From Andrena cerasifolii (Eukaryota > Arthropoda > Insecta > Hymenoptera > Andrenidae), in the NCBI RefSeq assembly GCF_050908995.1, contig NC_135119.1:6014001-6078000 (forward strand): DNA of 64,000 nt. The letters are read 5' to 3'. Below, in pieces: positions 30,388-41,560 of this stretch. Below the pieces are notes generated by a model. It did no database searches, was not told where the DNA came from, and saw only the letters and a program-made list of their open reading frames with translations. The position numbers and the translations under genes are program-made. Numbering within the stretch: the first letter of the stretch is position 1; each line of letters opens with the position of its first letter.

Positions 30388-33300
30388 CATTACTATTCCA
30401 AAAGCCACCAGTGTCAGTCACGGAGTCAAATTAAAACAGTTCAATCTCCAATATTCTTACTTTAAATTGAATAAATATCTTTATAAGTATTATTCGTAAA
30501 AGCGATAGTTTAAATTATCCTTGTGTCCATTACACTTTACCCTACGTACAGATCCCATGGGACGCAAGAAGTGCGAAAGGGCGCCGGAATTATTAACAAA
30601 CATTCAAATGTACATTCCAATGCACATACGTACAGTTGTATCAATAAAAGATAGGACTCCTTTGCTAGATACACATACCTGCCAGATCAATTCTCTCAAG
30701 CTCTCTCCTTCACGGTCTATAAGTTCCCGTCATCTTCCGAGTCACTTCTACATTCCACCTTTATCGATCCAAAGTTCTCTGATCGGTAGAGGATTGGATT
30801 TGTGCAAAATATTCATCATCCCAGCCATATCTTACGCCGTGTATCATAGATTATTCGCAATTGGCGTGGATATATCGTCACCATTAGTCTCCATTCACCT
30901 TCTATTCCTCTCTTTGCCTTTCGAACGATCAAACGCCACTTTTAGACTTGTCGGGCCATTTGTTACGCGCGACATTTTTCCATCACAGTTTCTTCCTTCT
31001 ACCGATGTTCCCAAAAATCTGCGCATCTTCACGGTCTAAACCTAAACCCTACGCGATCTTCCTGACACGCCTTCGAGTTGATTGAGCAAAGCTGATTCCT
31101 ATGACAACCTCGAACGATTCCGGTGAGCCTTCCTCTCGCTCTCTCGTTATTTCAATAATGTTCACGTGCGCTGCAATTTATACTGTCGAGCCACATCCCC
31201 GCGATGACCCGCGCGCTAGCGGCTACGGCGCAATTGACATCCTTTAGTCGGGAATGCATCAGCTCCTCTCCCGGCGTCATCCTCGTCATCCGTGGTTTTA
31301 CCGTTGCTTGTCATTATGGAGATACGGAGCCCCGGGTACCGTGGTATCCCCTCGTGACCCCGGTCGCTGCCTTCCTCAATTTTTCCCTGGCCGCGTACTC
31401 CTGCACACACGGTTCGCCAGGAGGAGGGTTCGCGCGTCGTCGCTGGCGTAAACGAGCAGGTCTCTGCTCGTCGCGTCGACGATACCGCGAAAATCGATTA
31501 CGATTCTCCGCGGAAACTCGGCGCAGACCTTCCGCCTCGCGAGCTTGATGGATCGCGTTGTATCGGCACGCCGAGATTGATACTGGCGGTAGGCATGGCT
31601 GGAGCGTGCAAGGTGTTTGATAGATCAAGGCACAATAAATAATACGGGGCGCAGTTTTCTTCGCCGCGCCATTGAGGTGTATCGTGGGCATTGTGGGGCC
31701 TCGCAGGAGGTCTAGGATACAGCCTTGAACGGAAAGATCTCGCTACTCAGACATTGTTTGCCCGAGCAACGAATGGACGTTCCGCTGAAAAGGTTGAGTT
31801 TACTGATAAATCTGCCGTAGTAACAGCGATCGATCCTCGTTCGTGCATACTGTTATCGCCGGAGCGGATCGCGATATCGATTCTGAGCACAGTGAAGAAA
31901 ACAAGGATCGCGTGTGAGCCAGCCTCAATTCGGCCGTTAATGCGTTGATTTATGGAACTGGGTCTTTGATCGGCGATAGGCGAACGTAGCGGTACCGCCG
32001 CGGCATATTATAAGTCGCCGGGTAATACGCGCCAGCGATGCTAGGCACTAATTGCCTGGCCATTACCATAAAATTATCCCCCCGTCGGCATTGTGCCGCG
32101 GCGGTTTTCTGCCGAACGCGGTAAACTTTATGCGGCTTGCTCACGCGAAGGTCGGCCGAAGCAGAGGCGCGCTGGATGCGCTCCTGGAATTTTCATTAAG
32201 ACACGAAGACGGATTCCTCCGGACGGGCGAACAACAAAAGAAAGAAGACGCGAGAAGAATTAAACCGCGGCTGTAATCGGGCGAATCGTTAGCGGGGTAA
32301 ATGGTGCGCGAAGGAAACTCGCGGATCCTCGCGGATGTACCCCGTTCCGACCGTAGGTTTTGCGCAGCTAGAAAATGTCATCGCGGAGATCAGGTTCTGC
32401 GACTCGCTAACGAACAGACGTAAATCGAGGAATATGAAGCAGAAACGTATCCAGGTAAAGGATGTCAACTGCAGTCGAGTGTGACTACCGGTTGTCAGGG
32501 GAGTAACACTAGCTGGAAGGATAAATTGCGTCGGGCCCAAGGAGAGGCGAGATCTCTGACCACGCTGGCGTGACCTGCTCCCTAGCTCCAGATTCCTCGG
32601 CCCGAATAACATTGATAAAAGCCAGATAGAACGCTAACGCGGGCCTGGAAGGTAAAGGTAACCGCTGCAGTCTTTTGGACATCCAAGGACGTTTCTCGAA
32701 CGTGATTCTAAAATCTCGAGCAGCGGACAGAGACTAATTACACCTGTCGCTTGATGGCAAATTAACGGAGGAATGAAAGATGAAAGTGCCGATGAAAACT
32801 CCAGGACTGGAAAGACCGCGATGGGAAACGTACGAGGTAGATTGTAAGATGTTCTCGTCAAACGACTGGACGACGATGGCGCGATACCAAGAAATCGAAG
32901 GCGTTCTTTTTCCTGCACGGAAGCCTAAGCGACTCCCGGAGTTGCCGTCGAACGCGGAAACGCGGCGGATTCATTAGTTTATCGTGGCGGGTAGAGGGGA
33001 ATAATAAGTGTGACGTGACGGGAGAGAAGAAAGCTTCGTCGGTTTGCGGGGGTCGCAGTTCATCGTTGCTGGGGATCTTTAAAATGCCTGAGAATCGTGT
33101 AGACGCGGCTTATACATTATTAATTGCGGGAGCGCGCCTCGCGCGTGCACGCCGATCATTACGCGGCCGCATCATCCGCGCCGGCCTCTTCCTTCGTTTC
33201 TTCGTCGCGATTAATCGACGTTGTACAGCCACGGGGGCTAATTATAGGCGCGTGGATCATTATCGGTGCGTCGTACGCGTCGTGGTCCTACGGCTGTGAC

Positions 33301-33759
33301 AAGCTAGCCGGACGGAAACAGGAGCTCCGGCCGTTTTCACTTTCCATCGGCCGCGCGACGATCGCGTAAACGAGGCCGGGAATCAACGCGCGCGATGAAC
33401 TTGCGCAGCTAGGAGGATCACCATCCACGGAGCTGCGATTAATAGCTGAAATCTCCTGTCTGCTTCTCTTGTACGATGCTTATCTTTCATGACCTCACAT
33501 GTCTGTTGAACAATCAACAGCCTCGATGCTGAACTTTTCTTCCTACTTCGTGCGTGCACTCTTTGCTTGAGGAGAAGCTTCAAGGGGCGACGTGTATAAT
33601 AGGGCGGAGCGATACTGTACAGGCGAAAATTTAAATTTGAATTTTCAGTTGACCTGGCTGAGGGATAGTTGTCTTTTGATTAACCAAACACAACTGTAAA
33701 AAAAATTTGGAAAGTATTCGTGTCTGCAGGTTTCTTTTTCTCCCAAAGATGATTATATT
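30388..33759. other. Long unique stretch, no gene recognised
   Basis: Frames of 107-172 codons (30521-31039 plus, 31204-31548 plus, 31314-31691 minus, 32289-32612 minus) have no recognisable domains, overlap on opposite strands, and the longest has no ATG at its start. I see no tRNA, repeat array or transposon end. Confidence 0.4.
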
Positions 33760-33981
33760 CAACCCCTCGCAATAAGTTTGGAACCAAACGCAAAAATACG
33801 AATTGACGAGAAACACCAATATTTTTTATGTATAATACGCAACGGTATATATATGAAACGCGTGGTAATGTTAAATTGGTCTATTTTAAAGTAAAAGCAC
33901 CAAAAATAATTAAGAATTTTGTTTATTATATAATACAAAATATGATTTTAAAAAGTGTCCGAATATTAATGCGAGTCACTG
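33760..33981. mobile_element. Relative of the 9061-9169 Tc1/mariner-like element
   Basis: The right end AAGTGTCCGAATATTAATGC then GAGTCACTG matches the end of 9061-9169. The left side CCTCGCAATAAGTTTGGAAC is a degraded match to the other end. About 220 bp, AT-rich centre, no coding frame. No TA is preserved outside either end, so the boundaries are approximate. Confidence 0.45.
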
Positions 33982-34014
33982 CAAGCATTCGCAATGCGAA
34001 TGAAAAAATTAAAT

Positions 34015-34200
34015 AAAAATTAAAAAAATTAAAAAACCCGACTGCTTAAAGAAACATTAAAAAATTAAATTAATAAAAAAAACCGACTGCTTAAAAAAAC
34101 ATTAAAAAATTAAATTAATAAAAAAATTAAATTAAAAATTAATTTTTTAAATGTTTTTTTAAGCAGTCGTAAAGTGGGTTTTTTAATTTTTTTAATTTTT
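34015..34200. repeat. AT-rich foldback with a duplicated arm
   Basis: CGACTGCTTAAAGAAACATT followed by AAAAAATTAAATTAATAAAA occurs twice in tandem (near 34050 and 34084), then once inverted (TTTAAATGTTTTTTTAAGCA ending near 34170). It looks like a small palindromic element whose left arm was duplicated. Confidence 0.6.
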
Positions 34201-35337
34201 CTTGTTGATTTCGTGACATATCTATTAGATCGATCGACTGATAGACTTTAGTGCCCTCGACTACTGCCGTACCTACCTAATTCCCCTGTTAGAATATTTC
34301 AGAGTGTGTACACCGCTTCTAACCTCTACAATGCTAATTCCCAATATGTACCTTGTCAACGAGTTTGCAATGGTAGTTAGCTCGAGGGGTCACACAGCAT
34401 TAAGCACCGCGCGGCCGAAGAATCCGTATCGCAATTTTTCCCACGACAGCGTTCCGCCTTTGTTTCCAAATCGCTTTCCCGCCAGCGGAGCCGCAGACGC
34501 AAAGCAGACGCGGCACAAAGTCGTCCCGCTGAAATTACCCCGGCAACCGCCGGTGAAATAATTAATTGCACCGCGGCGGAACGGCGAACGCACACGTACA
34601 CGTGGAACCGGTTGAAATTAGTAGCCGTAATTACTAAATTTATCCCGGCATCGAGTGAATCGCGGCCGATTAAATGCCATTGTTTCCCCCCCCCCCTCCC
34701 GCGGAGCGTAATAACGTCACGTAAGAGAGTCGAGTGCCTTTTCCTCGCGCTGCCGTTAGCTTTTCAGAGAAGAAAGTGCTCGTAGGAGGAAAACAGGCCT
34801 CGGAGCGCCGACTATCCACGACGATAGCCACAAAACGAGCAACGGGTCTTTGTTATACGTCCGCTGGCCGATCATTAATATCACTACCTCCCGGACCAGG
34901 TAGTGCTTATGCAGCGACTAGACCAATTACCGTTAGTCGCTCGCTGCCGCCAGAAAATGATTTATCACGGATTGTCCTCCCCTGAAATTTATAGAGCGAG
35001 CCCCGCTGCCGGCTCGCAAAATAATCCGCGGGATCCCGCGATCCTTATTGCCATTAAACGTACGGCGAGTTGCGCGCTGTCCCCGGCGTTCGTCACTACT
35101 AATTACGGGGCCCGGTTGGCCGCGAAATGAGTTTATTACGCGAACGATCGACGGCTGATCCGCCACGGCCGAGTTTACCTGCCCGGAACTCCAGCGCCAG
35201 AGCGATACCTTGGCGCGTTTCGTTCCGTGGGAGGCGGATCGAATCGGCTGCCCGGCCCGTTGGAAAAAAGTCGCTTTATGAAACGCGACACCGGCGCGAG
35301 ATGGTAAATTGAGCTGTAATTAAATTACGTTACCCAA
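34201..35337. other. Unique sequence, no gene seen
   Basis: Overlapping frames near 34300-35310 on both strands carry no recognisable protein. A run of C (34687-34697) is the only low-complexity feature. Confidence 0.4.
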
Positions 35338-35690
35338 CGTCGGGACGGTATCGTTGCTGAGCACCGCGTTCGCCGCGTAAAGCCGCGTATTCACCTGCGC
35401 ATTCGGCGCGTACCGATTTTTTACTCGTCCGGTGTTCGGCGCGTGTTCGGGGCCCGGCGCGCATTCGGGCCGGTCCGCGTGTTGGCGGTCCATCAAAGCG
35501 CGCATTCGGGTCCGAACAATACCATGAAATGGACGCCGCAAATTTCCCTCAACCCCGAACGCGCGCCGAATGCGCGGCGAACGCGCGCAGAGCTCCGAAC
35601 GAGCAAAAAATCGGTGCGCGCCGAATGCACATTCGGGGCGAATGCGCAGGTGGATACGCGGCTTAACGCCGACTGAAAGCGTCCCGACGG
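35338..35690. mobile_element. GC-rich foldback repeat, about 350 bp
   Basis: ACGTCGGGACG at the left mirrors CGTCCCGACGG at the right. Inner arms share CCGCGTATYCACCTGCGCAT and CACCGATTTTTTRCTCG-type blocks, and several copies of GCGCATTCGG and GCGTTCGG run inward from both sides. Unlike every other palindrome here it is strongly GC-rich. No flanking duplication is obvious. Frames on both strands (35320-35736 minus, 35443-35676 plus) are open only because of the composition. Confidence 0.6.
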
Positions 35691-36828
35691 CTGTGCACGA
35701 CGGCGGTCCCGGTACAGCAGCAGCGGGGAATCCCATTTACAGACTCATCGCGTTATATATTGCCCTTCTTTTCAACAAGGTAATTGATCCACGAGACCCA
35801 GCCGCATTAAGCCTGGCAGCTGTGCGAACGAAACGGGGCGAAGACCTTGATAGACGCGGAACACGCGAGTTTCTCGGTTAGAATCACTCTTCCTTTTTAC
35901 TTTTTTTTTCGCGCGGAATCGCAAGGACAGGCCCCCAGAAGCCTTTCTCCGACGCGGCGGTCGGGCCCAGACCTCTTTCTCCTGCCAGACGAATACCAGG
36001 AATACGAGTACCCAGGTGTTTCCAGCCGCACCGTTATTATTTTCGACCTCTCCTTTCTCGTTTTGGACGGCTGGAATTCGCGGGGAAAAGTGAAAATTAC
36101 CCGCGCGCCAGACAGTCGCGGCAGCGTTCCGCGCTGGCTCTGGGTACGTGTGTGTGTATTTAGGGATGAAATGGAGAACTGAGAAGGCTCGGTAGGTGTC
36201 CAGAGGCAATCTTCGACGCGCGTTTAGAAACATCGCGTTTCGTGGAATGTTCGCCAGCTGGGGTGAAAGAAACGCGTGCAGATTGGTCGGTTATGCGGAA
36301 CAGCGGGTTTCTAGGAGGCAAGAACGCCTGGCGAACGCTGATCCGCGAAATTTATCGGAGCAGGTCCCCTTTTTGGTTTCTAAATTTCACGCGAAGTCTC
36401 GCTTTGGGCCGCTGACCCATTTCAAGGAGCAGTTTTCCATTTTGCTCGCAACCAACAAATCGTAACACTGAGCCTGGTGATTACTGTTAATTACCGTTGG
36501 TTTACGCCACGTCACACTTTCGTACACAATTCCCCGCGGTCTTACGCAACAGCGGTGATCGCCGGTGCCGTTCGCCGTGCTCATCCTCCTCGCTTTCTTG
36601 CCGTGGCGGGCGCGTTTTGAGGGAGCGGAGGAGAAGTCAAGCGGAGCTGCCAGATTGAATCGGACGCTGGTCGAACGGGATCGTCAAAGAGGCCGACGGG
36701 ACCGTGGTGGAAAGCAAAATAGAAGGAGAGGAACGGCGGAGCGATTTCCCTGCTTAACGCCGACGCTTCACGTACGTCGAGCGCGATTAACGCCCGCCGT
36801 GTGATATTCGTCGATGAGATTTCTAGAG
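35691..36828. other. Unique sequence, no gene recognised
   Basis: A 153-codon minus frame (35772-36233) and a 111-codon plus frame (35847-36182) overlap and match nothing known. No repeat seen. Confidence 0.4.
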
Positions 36829-38475
36829 GAACTGCAGTATATTTGGAATACCAGTTTGTTTAAGAGGAATACAAAATTACGGCAGAAGATGGGAACGAAT
36901 CCATACTCTGCGTAATATCATAGGGAAACTAATAAACTTTTGTATCTCAAACTCTCAGTAAGGTGAATGTCCCAGTTTCTGTTCATTTAATAGGCAACTC
37001 GTCATAAAGAAGGTGTAAAAAATTTGTTTTTTATGAAAATTTGCAGAGTAATTGATTAATTCTTTAATAATAAATCTAGCAATTGAAAAACTATTTAAGA
37101 AAGATATTTCAAGATTTTTAACTATTAGTAATTTGTAATTAAATATATAATGCTCTAATTGTCCGTATTTCTGCTCCTGAAAAATAGCGATGTATGTATC
37201 GCCCTAAGCTCGTGCAACACTCGCGTAAATGTTTCAATAATTTAGAATTATTTTATTGCAACTATAGTACAAACGTAACGCATATAATAATAAGAAAAAT
37301 ACGAAATGAGCAGAAATGGGGACATGAGCAGAAATTGGGACAGTCATCTTAATAATAAAGAACAAAAAGTAGCTGAAACTTTGGTCTAGATGAAAAATGA
37401 CAGCAAGTATCGATTTCGTTGAGGTGCAGGTAATTTGGAATACCGGTGTTCCAGTTTACCTTCACTTTATAAACTTCAAAAAAAAAAACATGTAGATAAT
37501 AAAATTATTTCCTTTATGATCTAATCAGACTGAAAAATCACAAGAAGGTGAATGTCCCAATTTCTGCTCATGTTCCCATTTCTGATCATTTCGTATTTTA
37601 GCAGCATAAGCAACGAAAAACTTTTAAAATGAGAGACTCAGGATTTTTCGATCGTGTTCTAGCTGGTTGTACTAAGGAACAGCGTCACTATTGGTATTCG
37701 ATAATTGGGCAGAAAATATTTTTTGCAGTAAAAGTTCTTATTTAATAACGAAAACAGATACCGTATTGTGTTCTGGATGTAAATTTTTTACTATTTTTAT
37801 TTTTTTTTAAGTAGAAAACAGGGGTTTAGGTTTAGAATCAACTGAAGCACCGTCACGTCCGCATTTCTACTCACCAAAATTTTAGTAACACAATCTCACA
37901 ATTCAATATATGCTGTAACCTCTATTTCTATTCGAAGGCATTTTATTTCTTGCTAATCATTATTTTATCCTTTACTGTTGTGCTATAAAACATCTCCATA
38001 AAAGATGTAACTTATTTTTACCTGAAAAGGCAACACATTATGTGAGCCGAAATTGGTTCAAACGGTGAATAGAAATACGTACATCGCTATTTTTCGTGAG
38101 CAGAAATACGGATATTTAGAGCATTATATTTAATTACAAATTACTAGTAGTTAAGCATCTTGAAATATCTTTCTTAAATAGTTTTTGAACTGGTTGATTT
38201 ATTATTAAAGAATTAATCAATCCTTCTGCAAATTTCGATCACAAACAAATTTTTCACACCTTCTTTATGACGAGTAACCTCTTAAATGAGCAGAAACTGG
38301 GACATTCACCGTATAGGAACAATCTTAGGTAAATATAAATGGATAGAGCTGGCCCAAACCGACGCGGCGGTACCCGTTACGCGTGAAACAAAAGCTTCGC
38401 TAAGCTTTGGAATATTCCAAATTACCTTCCCCTTCGGTATTCCAAATTACCAACAGTATTCCAAATATGCCTCAC
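36829..38475. mobile_element. Composite transposon block with two inner TA-type units
   Basis: Outer motifs GTATATTTGGAATACC (36837) and, at the right, GGTATTCCAAATTACC and GTATTCCAAATATGCC (38436-38471) are inverted, with another copy (GTAATTTGGAATACC, 37430) in the middle and GGAATATTCC at 38409. Inside lie two units with AGGTGAATGTCCC-type ends. The layering suggests one element family inserted into another. No coding frame. Confidence 0.55.
36961..38311. mobile_element. TA-flanked Tc1/mariner-like element(s) with GGTGAATGTCCC ends
   Basis: AGGTGAATGTCCCAGTTTCT at 36961 mirrors AGAAACTGGGACATTCACC ending at 38310, with TA outside both (36959-36960, 38312-38313). A second pair of the same ends faces outward in the middle (GGGACAGTCATCT ending at 37349; AGGTGAATGTCCCAATTTCT from 37546). 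The block can be read as two adjacent elements, 36961-37349 and 37546-38311, or as one long palindrome with an inner inverted pair. Arms share TTTAATAATAAATC-type and GCGATGTA blocks. Confidence 0.65.
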
Positions 38476-40060
38476 TTCCACTACTAGTTGACTCTTGTCT
38501 GACGTGCGGTTGGCCTTCCCCTGTAACCTTATAGCCGAGCAGGGGTAGCGTGTGCACGCACGTACATGCGACAGAGAGCCAGTGGAAGGCACGAAGGAGG
38601 CGACCAACAAAGATTAGCGGCGGAACGGGCTGCCGCCGCGGATGGGAAAGATCCGGTGAAAACGGGCGAGCGACCGTGGCTCTCCGTCGTCCTTCCACCC
38701 GTGATCGATCACACGAACGTCCGCGACGAATATGTTCGTCGGAACGCTCGGGAATCGAGCGAGACTCCTATCTCGATCGGCCAGGGTGGAGTAAAAGTTT
38801 CGTCAGTTCGCAGACAACTTTATCGTTGATGTATCGATATTAAATCGTGAGCTTGGAGGCGCGCAATATATCAAGTGCTTTGTTATGACAGAGGAAGTCA
38901 TGGAGCCACGAGCTATTTCTGCGAGTGGCCTCTCGTCGAGCGTGGGATCAGTTTGACTTTATCTGGCTAAAGTGACACCCCGGCTGCATTAATCTTCCAT
39001 CACTCGGCTGGATGATGCTACGGAATTACTATAAGACTTTGCCCGCCGTTTTTTACTCGGGGGGACACTTGCCGGGGAAAGTTTTACGATTGGAGCGGAA
39101 TATTCATAATAGAATGACACCGTCTAACGACTGGCGCAGATGTCCCTCTTGGCCGGCGAATTAAATCGGCATTAAGACAAACGGTGGTGGACGCGAAAGG
39201 GGTCGCAGCGTTTCACAACGTCGCGTTGTTTTCTTCCGCGCGGCAGCGGATCAATTCATTCGTTAACTGGACGGGAGTGCGCGATGCGGATCGCTCGGGC
39301 GCATGTCAAATGTTTACAAATCTGACACGTCCATTCATTACACCCGCCCACGCGGAGCGGACGCTGAAAGCAGCTGAGCACACAGACGCGGCCTTATTGC
39401 CTCCTCAGGCCCGCGGAATGGCGAGCGGCGAAACGCGCCTTCCTTTCGGCGGATTAGCGCTGACGGCTGGGGAAAGATCTTCCTCCATCATCCCTCTCTC
39501 TCCCTCTAACGTGCCAGCAGCTCCAATGGAAGGTTAGAATAGCAGAACGGGGCAAAAACCGTGCGCCGTTCTTCCCTGATGATCCCAGATCCTTGGGTCC
39601 TGAATGGACCCGGCCATTCAATTATGTAGAGCCGCTGTTTAGCACGGACGTTCAAAGAAAAGATAACGAGCTCTTCCCCTGGTGGCTTCTTGTCTGCTTA
39701 TAGGCGCCGACGGCTCCAGCCGTTTTGCCGATTTTTCACCGGGAATCCACATCTTGCGGATACCCCGCCAACGTCTGTGGTTCGCTTCCAAGCGGATGAA
39801 ACGGTTCGATCGTCACGACAATCGCCTTGCAGCAAGTAAGCGGCTCCTTTTTTACGAATTGGAATAAGCAGTAACGACTTTGAAACGGTTAAAGAATGGC
39901 AAATTGAGTTGTCTGTGCCATCTTTCTCGAGATACAATTCACTCCATTTGCGTGCTTCATCGCGCAGCACTAAATGAAGCATTACGTATTAATTCATAGA
40001 CATCTCCATTGATGTCCTCGACTCCGTTAGCTTGTCCTTCCCCACAGACTTTGGAACTCA
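38476..40060. other. Unique GC-rich sequence, no gene recognised
   Basis: Frames of 83-117 codons (for example 39184-39537 plus) overlap on both strands and show no domain. CAGCAA|GTAAGC at about 39830 is donor-like without a supporting exon. Confidence 0.4.
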
Positions 40061-40623
40061 CAAGGGGAGGACACCATGTGGTAGACACCGATTTTGATGA
40101 GCCTTGGCACGATGGATCTATGTAGAAAATAAGTAAATAGGTGTCCGAGCGTTTCTACCAATGGGCCTTAATAATAGAGATGTTTGCATGGAAATTATTA
40201 AAAAATTCATAGTGGTCGTGGGGTTTTAATGGGTAAAAATCCCACACTACTCTGGCGCCCGCGGGGATTCCCCTCTGAAGGAGTCGGGGTGCCTACTGAA
40301 GATTTTCCTAAGTTAAAAAAAATTACAAAAAAAATAATTTATAAAAAATATAATTTATAAAAAAAGATTATAAAGTTTTTTTTAATGTGGAAACATCTTC
40401 AAAAGGCACCCCGACGCCTGCAGAAGGGAATCTCCCGCGGGTGCCAGGGTAGTGTGGGATTTTTACCCATTAAAACCCCACGGTCACTATGAAATTTTTA
40501 ATATCTCTATTATTAAGGCCCATTGGTAGAAATGCTCGGGCACCTATTTACTTATTTTCGACATAGATCCATCGTGCCAAGGCTCATCAAAATCGGTATC
40601 TACCACATGGTGTCCTCCCCTTG
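40061..40623. mobile_element. Harbinger-like foldback MITE, copy A3 (563 bp)
   Basis: CAAGGGGAGGACACCATGTG at the left mirrors CACATGGTGTCCTCCCCTTG at the right, 20 of 20, the best preserved ends of the three A copies. The flanks are TCA and TCC, not the TTA pair of A1 and A2. The next element begins directly at 40624, so a later event may have altered the right flank. Confidence 0.88.
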
Positions 40624-40861
40624 TCCCGAAAACAGGTAATTCTTTGTGAATTTTTGGTACAAAAACGCTTCGACAAATTAATTTGACCTTTGGCAGGCTC
40701 TTTTATTGTATCTTAAGCTATTGTTCTGAATTTTTGTGTGACAGTGAAAAAGAAACATGACAGTAACAGAGAGAGTTTTGAAAAATAATCGGGTGGCTCT
40801 GGCGGTGACGAAAAGTACTATAAGGGTTATCCGAAACACAAAAAGGAAAAGAGATTCTTAA

Positions 40862-41071
40862 ACTATATGAATGTGGCTATGGGTGGTAGTAGAAGCATTA
40901 AGAAAAATAAAAAAAATGTTAAAATGGCAGCCTTTTGAAGAAAATGCAGCACCCTGATTTGAGTCTAAGAAAGATTTTGCCTCAAAATCGGGAAACCTTC
41001 TTTAAATAAAAAAGTAACGGTAACAGATACGGCAATAAATCTACTACCACCCATAGCCACATTCATATAGT
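40862..41071. mobile_element. TTAA-flanked palindromic element nested in L
   Basis: ACTATATGAATGTGGCTATG and its continuation GGTGGTAGTAGA at the left are mirrored exactly at the right. TTAA stands at 40858-40861 and 41072-41075. 210 bp, no coding frame. Confidence 0.65.
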
Positions 41072-41081
41072 TTAAGACATG

Positions 41082-41314
41082 GATTGTAACCCGCTCGGAG
41101 CTGGTTACTAGTAACATAAGACAGTCTAGTCCAGACAGCACTTAAGGGAGTACTCTGGTCACCTGACCGAAAAAATGAGCAGAACACAATTGGTTGAGTA
41201 TTATGTAAAAAGTTTTCCACGATTATATTTGTTATTCATTGAGTAAAAAATTCATAAATATTGAAACCAGACTGTCTTATGTTACTAGTAACCCGGTCCG
41301 GGCGGGTTACAATC
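41082..41314. mobile_element. Palindromic element with GATTGTAACCCG ends nested in L
   Basis: GATTGTAACCCGCTCGGAGC at the left mirrors GTCCGGGCGGGTTACAATC at the right with few differences. Both arms contain the perfect palindrome GTTACTAGTAAC followed by ATAAGACAGTCT. Class unknown. Confidence 0.6.
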
Positions 41315-41560
41315 TCTGGTTTAGGAATCTCTTTTCCTTCTTCTGTTTCGAATAACCCTTACAGTACTTTTCGTCAATGCGAGGGCCACTCGATTATATT
41401 TCAAAGCTCTCTCTGAATCTGCCATGTTTTTTTTTCACTGTCACACAAAAATTCAGAACAATAGTTCAAGATTTAATAAAATAGCCTGCCAAACCTGAAA
41501 TTAATTTGTCGAACCGTTTTTCTACAAAAAATTCATAAAGGATTACCTATTTCTCGGCCC

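Larger units (their letters stand above)
40624..41560. mobile_element. Foldback element L hosting two nested palindromic elements
   Basis: Left arm CCGAAAACAGGTAATTCTTT and right arm, read inward, CCGAGAAATAGGTAATCCTTT start inverted arms of about 240 bases (ACAAATTAATTT, TTCTGAATTTTTGTGTGACA, GTACTTTTCGTCA). The arms stop at GAGATTCTTAAAC and TTTAGGAATCTC, and between them sit two complete smaller palindromes (40862-41071, 41082-41314). Class unclear; no flanking duplication can be read because A3 abuts it. Confidence 0.65.

Noticed and set aside
30521..31039. 172-codon plus-strand frame
   Set aside because: The nominal start is not ATG, and the residue pattern (many S, R, L, P, no domain) looks like translated non-coding DNA.
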